Source of the DNA: Acidipila rosea
GTDB taxonomy: Bacteria; Acidobacteriota; Terriglobia; Terriglobales; Acidobacteriaceae
Length of the DNA stretch: 64,000 nt
Assembly: GCF_004339725.1 (NCBI RefSeq)
Contig: NZ_SMGK01000001.1
Coordinates: 310,001 to 374,000, forward strand
Direction of reading: 5' to 3'
Below the pieces are notes generated by a model. The model was not told the origin of the DNA. It saw only the letters and a program-made list of their open reading frames with translations, and searched no databases. This document shows positions 33,686-41,888 of this stretch, piece after piece. A program made the translations under genes and the position numbers. The number at the start of each line of letters is the position of its first letter. Position 1 is the first letter of the stretch.

Positions 33686-34972
33686 TTGCAAACGTCACCA
33701 GATCTGAAGCCGGGACGGGAGTCCGGCACAACCTCGGAGAGCGGATACGCTGATCCCGCGGCGATCCAGATCGCCCTGGACAATATATTGCAGAGTAAAC
33801 ATTTCCGAACGAGTCGGCAGTGCACCGATCTACTCCGCTATATCGTTCTCCACTCGCTTCGGCAGGAGGACGCTTCACTCAAGGAGCGGGTAATAGGCAC
33901 GGAGGTCTTTGGGCGATCACCGGCTTATGACACCGGCGAAGATCCAGTCGTTCGCGTTCGTGCAGCGGATACCCGTAAGCGGCTGGCCCAGTATTACCAA
34001 GACAGAGAACACGGGCTGGTTTCGTGGCAGATTGAGCTTCAGCCCGGCTCTTATCGTGCGACGTTTCGACGTGAGCAGCCGCCGGAGATCATACCCGCGC
34101 CCGATTGCGAGCCGGCGGTGATGCACTCAGTGGTTGCGTCGGTGGCGGACAGCCGGAATCTTTCTCGCCCGCTGATGGCATCAGCTCTGCTACTGGTTGT
34201 GGCTTTCGCCGCGATCCTTGGCTTCGGCCTTACCAGAAAGTCGCCACAGCAGCTTTTCTGGGCTCCAGTCACCCAGGCCAAGCAGCCAATCTTGCTTTAT
34301 CTGGGTTCCAATGCGGCCTATATCTTTACGCCGGACTATCTTGCCCGCTACCGGGCTGCACACGACATTCCCAATAATGGTCCCGAGTTCTTTGTTAGTC
34401 TGCCGCCCGATTCGTCGATTCGCGCCAGCGATATAGTAGCCGCTCCTGACACATTCGTGACGGTGGGCGATCTCGCTGCAACCGTGCAGACCACCACATT
34501 GCTGAATGAATGGAGTAAGCCATTCATTCTCAGGTCTGGACGCGATGTGGCCTTCGGCGATCTACGTAATCGTCCGAGCATCTTCATAGGCGGATTCAAC
34601 AATCCCTGGACGCTCGAGGTGACGAGCGATCTGCCCTTCAGCTTCAAGCAAGGAACGAACATAGAGGAAAAGAACCCTCCCAGGCGTGTGTGGAGTATGA
34701 AGCCGCGTGCCGGAAGCTCCACGGATGACTATGCACTCATCTCGCGTCTGATTGTTTCAAAAACGGGCGGCTCTAACATTACCATCGCGGGTATCGGGGA
34801 ATTCGGCACGCAGGCCGCCGCCGAGTTTGTGTCGAATCCCGACAAGATGAAGGATCTGTTGAAGTCTGCTCCTAGTGGATGGGAAAACAAGAATATGCAG
34901 GCAGTCCTTCACATCAAAGTAGTAGGGTATGCTCCAGTAGCTGTCGAGGTTGTCGCCACTGCTTACTGGTGA
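33686..34972 (+). CDS. Single-pass membrane protein with N-terminal putative regulatory domain
   Basis: 428-residue protein divergent from the TonB-TPR-GH28-like operon. The N-terminal ~125 residues (ALDNILQSKHFRTSRQCTDL, LKERVIGTEVFGRSPAYDTG, VVRVRAADTRKRLAQYY, ELQPGSYRATFR) match a domain widespread in acidobacterial regulators, often fused to TolB/TPR or adenylate-cyclase-like parts. A transmembrane helix (LMASALLLVVAFAAILGFGL, about 164-183) is followed by about 240 residues expected in the periplasm (ILLYLGSNAAYIFTP ... ITIAGIGEFGTQAA). A cytoplasmic effector plus periplasmic sensor resembles CadC/ToxR-like one-component regulators; that DNA binding resides in the N-domain is inference. 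The start is TTG behind GAGGATGA, as no in-frame ATG fits. Confidence 0.65.
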   Translation: MQTSPDLKPGRESGTTSESGYADPAAIQIALDNILQSKHFRTSRQCTDLLRYIVLHSLRQEDASLKERVIGTEVFGRSPAYDTGEDPVVRVRAADTRKRLAQYYQDREHGLVSWQIELQPGSYRATFRREQPPEIIPAPDCEPAVMHSVVASVADSRNLSRPLMASALLLVVAFAAILGFGLTRKSPQQLFWAPVTQAKQPILLYLGSNAAYIFTPDYLARYRAAHDIPNNGPEFFVSLPPDSSIRASDIVAAPDTFVTVGDLAATVQTTTLLNEWSKPFILRSGRDVAFGDLRNRPSIFIGGFNNPWTLEVTSDLPFSFKQGTNIEEKNPPRRVWSMKPRAGSSTDDYALISRLIVSKTGGSNITIAGIGEFGTQAAAEFVSNPDKMKDLLKSAPSGWENKNMQAVLHIKVVGYAPVAVEVVATAYW

Positions 34973-35079
34973 ATTGAGGGTGTCTTAGGCGGCGGATCAA
35001 CGATAGGCGTTGAATGTGTGGCAGGAGCCTCAGCCGGGTTCGCGCGCTTCCTGCGCTATCCGGTATATTTGGTTCAGGC

Positions 35080-36318
35080 ATGTCATCAGGAGCGTTCGCC
35101 GAAACCGTTCTCATCCACTTCTCCGGACATGATGCTCCGGGGCTCACCGCTGAACTTACTGCTATCCTTGCCCGCCACGACGTCAGCATCCTTGATATTG
35201 GTCAGGCTGTCGTCTATGAAGCCGTGTCACTTGGAATCCTCATAGGGGTTCCTAGCGGCGGCAGCTTCGTGGTGCTCAAGGAGGAGTTGGTCAGCCATGC
35301 CAACCACCTTGGCCTCCAGGCGCGCTTCACGAATATTCCGCAGGATGCGCTTCAACACTGGCTCCATGGATTGAGCCGGAGCCATTTCATCATTACCGTG
35401 CTCGGGCGCGCGATTACTGCGCAGCACCTCTCGCGAGTGAGCGCGATCATTGCTGCGCATGGCATGAATGTGGATCGGATCGATCGCCTGTCGGGTCAGC
35501 TCTCGCCAAGTGCCAGCCCGGCGAATGCCTGCGTCGAGCTCGCGGTCAGCGGCGAGCCGTCGCGCGAGGTTTCCATGCGGGCAGACTTCCTGGCGGCTGC
35601 CCATGATCTCTGCATCGACATTGCATTTCAGCGCGAGAGCATCTTCCGCCGCAATCGCCGGCTCTTCGCCTTTGACATGGACTCTACCTTGATTCAGGGC
35701 GAAGTCATCGACGAACTAGCAAAGATTGCTGGAGTGGGCGATCGCGTTGTTCAGATTACAGAAGCGGCCATGCGCGGGGAGATAGGCTTTGACGAAAGCT
35801 TTACTCGTCGCGTCGCTCTCTTGCAAGGGCTCCGCGCCGAGAGTGTCTACAACCTGCTGGGTACCATTCCGCTGGTCGAGGGCGCCGAGCGGCTGATCCG
35901 AACGCTTAAACTGCTCGGCTACAAGACGGCCATCCTTTCCGGCGGCTTCACTTTCTTCGCGCGCCATCTTCAGGAGCGTCTCGGCATAGATTACATACAC
36001 TCGAATGAACTGGAAATCGTCGACGGCGCGGTAACCGGGCGTGTGCTTCCTCCTATTGTCAATGGAGCCCGGAAGGCCGAACTCCTCAAGCAGATTGCAT
36101 GCCGTGAAGGTATCTCACTTGAGCAGGTCGTAGCGGTTGGCGATGGAGCAAACGACATTCCCATGCTGAACCTGGCGGGTATGGGGATTGCCTTTCGCGC
36201 TAAACCTCTTGTCCGCCAGAATACGGACCACTCCCTCTCCTGCCTGGGGCTGGATGGGCTGCTGTACCTGATTGGAGTTCGCGACCGGGACCTGCAGCCT
36301 GATGAGACACCGGTCTAA
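35080..36318 (+). CDS. serB: Phosphoserine phosphatase SerB with N-terminal ACT domains
   Basis: HAD-family phosphatase catalysing the last step of serine biosynthesis (O-phosphoserine to serine), cytoplasmic, about 412 residues. Two ACT-like regulatory domains fill residues about 5-180 (VLIHFSGHDAPGLTAELTAI and FIITVLGRAITAQHLSRVSA). The HAD core has the catalytic DMDSTLIQGEVIDELA (about 198-213), AILSGGFTFFA (motif II Ser) and GDGANDIPML (motif IV). The ATG at 35080 gives MSSGAFAETVLIHFSG; a longer in-frame start at 35014 would add a region with no ACT similarity. A hairpin follows the stop. The two-ACT architecture is normal for SerB of mycobacteria and acidobacteria. Confidence 0.95.
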   Translation: MSSGAFAETVLIHFSGHDAPGLTAELTAILARHDVSILDIGQAVVYEAVSLGILIGVPSGGSFVVLKEELVSHANHLGLQARFTNIPQDALQHWLHGLSRSHFIITVLGRAITAQHLSRVSAIIAAHGMNVDRIDRLSGQLSPSASPANACVELAVSGEPSREVSMRADFLAAAHDLCIDIAFQRESIFRRNRRLFAFDMDSTLIQGEVIDELAKIAGVGDRVVQITEAAMRGEIGFDESFTRRVALLQGLRAESVYNLLGTIPLVEGAERLIRTLKLLGYKTAILSGGFTFFARHLQERLGIDYIHSNELEIVDGAVTGRVLPPIVNGARKAELLKQIACREGISLEQVVAVGDGANDIPMLNLAGMGIAFRAKPLVRQNTDHSLSCLGLDGLLYLIGVRDRDLQPDETPV

Positions 36319-36322
36319 TCGC

Positions 36323-36347
36323 AGGCATACCTGATTGCGGTATGCCT
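36323..36347 (+). terminator. Hairpin after serB
   Basis: AGGCATACC (36323-36331) and GGTATGCCT (36339-36347) form a 9-bp stem with a 7-nt loop, starting 4 bp after the serB stop. There is no T-tract, so termination strength is uncertain. Confidence 0.55.
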
Positions 36348-36439
36348 AGCACCGCAGCCGTCTTTCGCCGTGGGCTGTCGCTATACTAAATTTTTCGCGT
36401 ACAGCAACTAGAAGACTGCTGGCGCGTTCCAGGAGACTT

Positions 36440-39400
36440 GTGACTCTTTATAGCCGGTCGGTTGCGCGCATGCGCTGTGCTGTTGTTCTGTCTTCCATTG
36501 GCGCAATCCTGTTCACCTGTGGCGTGGAGGCAAAGGCCCAGCAGACTATCAGCGTTCCTACGCTGCACCTGCCGCAACCGTTCCTGCCGTTGCAGCGCTA
36601 TGGGCCGTACAACGCGCACATCCTGGTTGGAGGGCGCGGGCTTACGAAGACCTTGCCGGCGAAGGACCCGATTCTTAACCCCACGACTCCGTGGACTCTT
36701 TCGGCGTGGATTGAATTCGCGCCGATTTCTCCGTCTTCCGCTCTGATAGCGGGAGTGGGCGATCCGTCTGCGGAGGATTCGCGTTTCTTCGCGCTTGTGG
36801 AGGGAAGGCCTGCCTTTCGTGCAGGAAAGGCGGATCTGCTGCTGTCTGCTGCGCCATTTTCCACCAAGGGTTGGCACTTTCTCGCTGCTACTTTCGACGG
36901 GTCCACGACTCATTTCTATGTGGACGGCGTGGAGCAGGCATCCGGGGCGCTGCGTACGGCAGCCATCGCCCCGGAGCTGGTGATGGCTCCGGTCGAGGCT
37001 TCGTGCGCGAAGCTGCCGTGCCCCCACTTCGGCGGACGCATCGCGCAGTTTACGCTTGCGCGCGGTGTATCGTCGCCCGACCAGATTGCAGCCCTGGCGC
37101 ACGAAAAGCCGGACCCTGAGCTGATTGAGTTTGAGGAGGGTTCGAAGCCGTGGGCGGTGCAGGTGGTGCAGTACACCGGCAACACTGCGCCGCAGGAGCC
37201 GTGGACGATGCCGCAACGCAATGCTCCTTTCAGTAAGCCGCTGGCTGCTGCATTGCCGCCTGCGCAAACTACGCTCGCAGCGGATGCGCCCGGAGACTGG
37301 GTACTGCGCGGAGGCTGGAAGCTGGCCGAAGCACCGAAGGTTTCGGCTACTCCGGAAGCTGTTTCCACAGCAGGATTCGATACGGCAGCATGGATGCCGG
37401 CGACTGTCCCAGGCACAGTGTTGACGACCATGATCGATCGGGGCCGCTACCCTGACCCCGACTACGGCCTCAATAATTTGGACATTCCTGAAAGGCTGAA
37501 CAAGCAGGACTACTGGTATCGTGCGGAGTTTGTAGCGCCGAAGAAGAATGGTAGCTCGCATGTGTCGCTGGTGCTGGACGGGATCAACTATCACGCTGAA
37601 GTCTGGTTGAATGGTCAGCACCTGGGCGCGATGACCGGTGCGTTTACGCGTGGAGTGTTTGATGTAAGCAAGGTGCTGCATGGCGACGGGAAAAATGCGC
37701 TGGCCATCCGCATCTCGCCCGTGCCGCATCCGGGCATTCCCAATGTACAGTCCATCATTCTAGGTTCGGGCCTGAATGGCGGGGCGATGGAACTGGATGG
37801 CCCGACGTTTGTTGCATCGGAAGGGTGGGATTGGAACCCTCCCATGCACGATCGCGATACGGGACTGTGGCAGAATGTTCACCTGATTGCGACAGGGCCT
37901 GTGTCCATTGGTGATCAGCAGGTCGTTACACATCTTCCTCTGCCAGATATTACGCAGGCGGATGTGACTCTGAATGTACCGTTAAACAATGCGACGGATA
38001 AGCCCGTTGAGGGTACTCTGACCGCTTCATTTGAAGGGTGCGAGGTGCGGAAGCGCGTTACCGTCCTCCCGGGTGGAGCAACCATCCAGTTAACGCCAAA
38101 GGAGTTTGCGGCGTTGCATCTTGAGCACCCGAGGCTGTGGTGGCCGAACGGATACGGAAAGCCGGAGCTCTATCATCTGACCACAACCTTCACGACTGAG
38201 GGCGCAGCGCCAGTTGTGAAGAAATTGCAATTCGGAGTGCGTGAAGTTTCCTATGAGATCAGCCTGCTCGATAACGAGGGTGCACTGCGTCGTGTGGACT
38301 ATGACCCCACCGTCGGCCGCAGTGAAGCAAAGCCGCAGGTAGACGTCACTCATGAAGGCATGCGACAGGTTCCGGATGGATGGGCAGCGTCCATAGCAGC
38401 GGGTAAAGATGGGTCGCCGGCTTTCCATACGGTGAATGACACCCGCGCAACCCCGTACCTCACCATCAAGGTAAATGGCGTGCGTATCGCGGTACGCGGT
38501 GGGAGCTGGGGCATGGATGACTCGCGCAAGCGAGTCTCCCGCGGGCGGCTCGAGCCCTTCTTCCGCTACGATCGTGACGCGAACCTCAATATCATTCGCA
38601 ACTGGCAAGGGCAGAATACAGAAGATGTCTTCTATGACCTGGCCGATGAATATGGAATGCTGGTCTGGAATGACTTCTGGGAAGTCACGATGGACTCGAA
38701 TGCTGAAGCGGAAGATCCGCAACTCTTCCTGGCAAACGCCAAGGATACGATTCTGCGCTATCGCAATCATCCATCCATCGTGATGTGGTGCGGACGGAAT
38801 GAAGGCGTGCCGCAGCCCATCATTAACAAGGGACTCATTGCACTGACGCACTCGCTGGATGGCACGCGGTATTACTCCCCGTCTTCGAATCAGGTGAACT
38901 TGCAACCCAGCGGGCCGTATTCTTATGAAGATCCGGCGGATTACTACACGAAGCTGGACCGAGGATTCGCAGTAGAAGTCGGAACTCCTTCCCTGCCAAC
39001 GCTCGAATGGTTTGATCGCTGGATTCCCAAAGTTGATCGCTGGCCCATCACGGACGACTGGGCATATCACAACTGGCATCCCCATGATGAGTTGAACCAG
39101 CACATGGCAGCGCAGTTCGGGATGGCCGGCAGTCTCAAGGACTACGTGCGGCAAGCGCAGATGATGAACTATGTCGACTACCGCGCCATCTTTGAAGGGT
39201 TTAATGCGCACCTATGGGCGCCGAACAGCGGGCGTCTCCTGTGGATGACGCAGCCCTCGTGGCCGAGTATGATCTGGGGCATTCTCACCTCGGATTACGA
39301 TACCCAGGCCTCCTACTATGGGACGAAGAAAGCGTGCGAGCCGGTCCATGTGCAGCTTGAGCTTGCGACGAATGATGTCCAGGTGATCAATACCACTCGT

Positions 39401-39964
39401 GAGCCTCTGCACCAGGTGAAGGTGGAAGCTGACATCTACGCGCTCAATGGGAAGTTGCTGCTGCATCGCGATGCAACGCTCGATGCGGCGACTGATGATG
39501 TGACGCGCGCCATGCATGTAGACCTCGCACCGCTGATGGGAGATACGACAGTATTTGTGCATCTGGCGCTGCACGCAGAGGATGGCGCGTTGCTGTCGCA
39601 GAATTTCTATTGGCGCGCTGCGTCCGACGCCGGCTATCGAGCGCTCAATGATCTGGCTCCTGCGCATGTCACACTTTCGGCTCACAGCGTTTCAGGGGTA
39701 GAACCAGAGCATGGGCGGAGGATAGAAGTTCAGCTCAAGAATACGAGTGCGGTTGCTGCGCTGAACACAAAGCTGGTAACCATGAGTGCGGCTGATGGTT
39801 CCGAAATACTTCCGGCATTTTACAGCGACAACTATATCTCGCTCTTGCCGGGTGAAGAGCGCACGGTGACGATTGACCTGCCCGATGCAAATCCAGCTCA
39901 TGCGCTCAGCCTGAAGATTCGCGGCTGGAATGTAGTTGAGACGGCGGTGAATCTCACTGAGTAA
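36440..39964 (+). CDS. Secreted LamG-GH2 glycosidase (beta-mannosidase / exo-beta-glucosaminidase type)
   Basis: Large exported hydrolase of 1174 residues. After a signal peptide (AVVLSSIGAILFTCGVEAKAQ) comes a concanavalin/LamG-like domain at about 70-235 (PWTLSAWIEFAPI, GWHFLAATFDGSTTHFYVDG), probably carbohydrate-binding. The GH2 part follows: sugar-binding domain (VPGTVLTTMIDRGRYPDPDY, DYWYRAEF, VWLNGQHLGAMTGAF), Ig-like domains and the barrel with IRNWQGQN and the acid/base Glu in VMWCGRNEGVP (about 800). The nucleophile Glu is probably in FAVEVGTPSLP. The WCGRNE and DYGLNNLDIPE motifs favour the mannosidase/exo-glucosaminidase branch over beta-galactosidase. The start is GTG 36440 behind AGGAGA. 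Confidence 0.85.
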   Translation: MTLYSRSVARMRCAVVLSSIGAILFTCGVEAKAQQTISVPTLHLPQPFLPLQRYGPYNAHILVGGRGLTKTLPAKDPILNPTTPWTLSAWIEFAPISPSSALIAGVGDPSAEDSRFFALVEGRPAFRAGKADLLLSAAPFSTKGWHFLAATFDGSTTHFYVDGVEQASGALRTAAIAPELVMAPVEASCAKLPCPHFGGRIAQFTLARGVSSPDQIAALAHEKPDPELIEFEEGSKPWAVQVVQYTGNTAPQEPWTMPQRNAPFSKPLAAALPPAQTTLAADAPGDWVLRGGWKLAEAPKVSATPEAVSTAGFDTAAWMPATVPGTVLTTMIDRGRYPDPDYGLNNLDIPERLNKQDYWYRAEFVAPKKNGSSHVSLVLDGINYHAEVWLNGQHLGAMTGAFTRGVFDVSKVLHGDGKNALAIRISPVPHPGIPNVQSIILGSGLNGGAMELDGPTFVASEGWDWNPPMHDRDTGLWQNVHLIATGPVSIGDQQVVTHLPLPDITQADVTLNVPLNNATDKPVEGTLTASFEGCEVRKRVTVLPGGATIQLTPKEFAALHLEHPRLWWPNGYGKPELYHLTTTFTTEGAAPVVKKLQFGVREVSYEISLLDNEGALRRVDYDPTVGRSEAKPQVDVTHEGMRQVPDGWAASIAAGKDGSPAFHTVNDTRATPYLTIKVNGVRIAVRGGSWGMDDSRKRVSRGRLEPFFRYDRDANLNIIRNWQGQNTEDVFYDLADEYGMLVWNDFWEVTMDSNAEAEDPQLFLANAKDTILRYRNHPSIVMWCGRNEGVPQPIINKGLIALTHSLDGTRYYSPSSNQVNLQPSGPYSYEDPADYYTKLDRGFAVEVGTPSLPTLEWFDRWIPKVDRWPITDDWAYHNWHPHDELNQHMAAQFGMAGSLKDYVRQAQMMNYVDYRAIFEGFNAHLWAPNSGRLLWMTQPSWPSMIWGILTSDYDTQASYYGTKKACEPVHVQLELATNDVQVINTTREPLHQVKVEADIYALNGKLLLHRDATLDAATDDVTRAMHVDLAPLMGDTTVFVHLALHAEDGALLSQNFYWRAASDAGYRALNDLAPAHVTLSAHSVSGVEPEHGRRIEVQLKNTSAVAALNTKLVTMSAADGSEILPAFYSDNYISLLPGEERTVTIDLPDANPAHALSLKIRGWNVVETAVNLTE

Positions 39965-39981
39965 GTGCATAGCTGGCTTCA

Positions 39982-40002
39982 GGGCCTGAGCAAGATAGGC
40001 CC
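39982..40002. terminator. Short hairpin between convergent genes
   Basis: GGGCCT (39982-39987) and AGGCCC (39997-40002) form a 6-bp GC-rich stem with a 9-nt loop, 17 bp after the GH2 stop, in the gap to the convergent PQQ-type gene. No T-tract. Confidence 0.4.
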
Positions 40003-40028
40003 GATGCAGAATGACTATGTACGTCGTG

Positions 40029-40084
40029 GGCGTGAATGTTCGCTAAGGAGTAGCCCTAGGGAGCTTCCACGCGAACATTACGCC
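40029..40084. repeat. Long near-perfect inverted repeat spanning the 3' end of the quinoprotein gene
   Basis: GGCGTGAATGTTCGC (40029-40043) is mirrored by GCGAACATTACGCC (40071-40084), one base short, with a 27-nt loop that contains the last codons. The stem touches the stop codon at 40043-40045. It could act as a transcription terminator or mRNA-stabilising structure for the minus-strand gene. Confidence 0.5.
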
Positions 40085-41602
40085 GCCTCCGCTGGTTAGT
40101 ACGTATTGTTGGCCGTCGAGTTCATAAGTAATGGGAGAGCTGCCAATGCCTGCTCCAGAGCCGGCATGCCAGAGCGTTCTCCCGTTGGCAGTATTCAAGG
40201 CAAGAAAGTTTCCGTGAGCGTCCCCGGTAAAGGTCAAACCGGATGCGGTCGTCAAGACACCCGCACCTGATCCACCCTGACCAACTTCGTGACTCCACCT
40301 GATTTTGCCTGTCTGATAATCAATGGCCTCGATGACCCCCTTGCCCCACAGGCTGTAATCCGCACCTGCCCATCCATAAGCGCCATCTGCGGGCTTAGCG
40401 AAGTAAATGCTCCAGCTGGGATGGGCATCGACAATAAACAAGCCGGTAGTTGGATCGAAGCTGGGCGCACGAAAGTTCGTGAGGCCGCCTTCATCGGGGG
40501 CGATCAGGCGGCCGTCAGGAGCTGGCTCTTTTGCAGGATTGGGAATAGGCCGTCCCTGCTTGTCGATGCCGAGAGCCCAGTTGACCGGACCGAAAGGCAC
40601 AGTTAACAGGCTTTTGCCGTTAGTCCTGTCTACCACAAAGAAATAGCCGTTACGCGAAGCCTGCATCAGCATTTTTCGCTGGCGACCGTGAAAGACTCCA
40701 TCGACCAGCACAGGAGTCTCAACCGCATCCCAATCGTGAGTATCATGCGGCGAAGGCTGGAACGCCCAAACCAGTTTGCCTGTATCAGGGTTGAGAGCAA
40801 CGATGCTGCAGGTGTAAAGGTTGTCGCCCGGGCGCGTAGAGCCATTAAGAACCGGGGTAGGATTACCGGTTCCCCAATAGATGAGGTGAAGGTCGGGATC
40901 GTATGTCCCAGCCATCCAGGTGGTGCCTCCCGTCGCAGTGTTCGGAGTGCCGGCAGGAGGAGTTACATTCCACTGCCACTGTGTTTTCCCCGTCTCTGGA
41001 TCAACGGACCGAACAAAGGTGAGCAGATTGTCGAGATCGCCCCCCACTCCGACGATTACGTGGTTGCCCACCACAAGGGGCGCCATGGTGGTCCAGTAAC
41101 CCTTCTCTACATCTGCGATTTGTACAATCCAGCGGACCTTTCCGTCTTTGATGTCGAGAGAAACGAGGTGCGCATCAGGAGAGGTGAAGAACACCGAATC
41201 CTTGTAGATGCCAACTCCTCGCTGGCCGATGTGATCCCCTTTGTTGGGCGGATAGGTGTAGTGCCAGAGTTGATGGCCCGAACGTGCATCGATCGCCCAG
41301 ACGTTGTCAGGAAGGGTGAAGTACAACACCCCATCGACTAACAAGGGCGAAGATTTGATGGTAGCGGATTTGTTCGTCTGAAATGCCCAGGCAAGAGTGA
41401 GCCTGTTTACATTGGTTGGAGTGATCTGCGTCAAGCTGCTATGGCGGCGGCCGGAGTAATCACCGTTATAGCTTGGCCAGCTGTCGGGCGGCGGATTGAG
41501 CAGGGTTGCCGTGTTGAGACTCTGCGCAGGAAGCGCGGACGTACAAGTGCTCCAAATCACTGCACTCACAACAATGAAAAGTACATTTTTCATGAACTTC
41601 AT
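40043..41602 (-). CDS. PQQ-dependent dehydrogenase-like beta-propeller protein (exported)
   Basis: Periplasmic quinoprotein of about 519 residues resembling alcohol/glucose dehydrogenases of the PQQ type. A signal peptide (MKNVLFIVVSAVIWSTCTSA) precedes eight or so propeller blades with W-rich PQQ motifs: LAWAFQTNKSATIKSSPLLVDG, AIDARSGHQLWHY, ALNPDTGKLVWAFQPSPHDTHDWDAVE, AIDYQTGKIRWSHEVGQGG and ALNTANGRTLWHAGSG. No C-terminal heme (CxxCH) domain is present and no adjacent disulfide (Cys-Cys) typical of methanol dehydrogenases is seen, so electron transfer must go to an external carrier. Start 41602 (MKFMKN) is preferred; the frame stays open upstream to 41788 but would bury the signal peptide. 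No pqq biosynthesis genes are nearby. Convergent with the GH2 gene. Confidence 0.8.
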   Translation of the reverse strand: MKFMKNVLFIVVSAVIWSTCTSALPAQSLNTATLLNPPPDSWPSYNGDYSGRRHSSLTQITPTNVNRLTLAWAFQTNKSATIKSSPLLVDGVLYFTLPDNVWAIDARSGHQLWHYTYPPNKGDHIGQRGVGIYKDSVFFTSPDAHLVSLDIKDGKVRWIVQIADVEKGYWTTMAPLVVGNHVIVGVGGDLDNLLTFVRSVDPETGKTQWQWNVTPPAGTPNTATGGTTWMAGTYDPDLHLIYWGTGNPTPVLNGSTRPGDNLYTCSIVALNPDTGKLVWAFQPSPHDTHDWDAVETPVLVDGVFHGRQRKMLMQASRNGYFFVVDRTNGKSLLTVPFGPVNWALGIDKQGRPIPNPAKEPAPDGRLIAPDEGGLTNFRAPSFDPTTGLFIVDAHPSWSIYFAKPADGAYGWAGADYSLWGKGVIEAIDYQTGKIRWSHEVGQGGSGAGVLTTASGLTFTGDAHGNFLALNTANGRTLWHAGSGAGIGSSPITYELDGQQYVLTSGGGVMFAWKLPRATP

Positions 41603-41888
41603 ATAGATTTGCGAATCCCTCAGCAGAAGCATGTATATCAGAATCGGCTGACTTGTACCGCTTCCTTCTCCGGCATTTTCTAAATAGCTGCGGCGCAGAT
41701 GCTGCGGGGTCTGCTCTTCCCCAGCAGATGTATCTTGTATGCCGTAGCTGTTCTCCTGCCGTATTGAATGGAGCGATAAATTATTCATTCCAATATGGTT
41801 AGGGAAAGTATCTATTTTCTATTGACCACAAAATATGACGCGTGCCAAAAATACCATCTAGGCAGGTTTTTGTTGATAATAAAGGTCT

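Noticed and set aside
36386-37729. 447-codon minus-strand frame opposite the LamG-GH2 gene
   Set aside because: Arg/Gln/His-rich shadow translation without domains.
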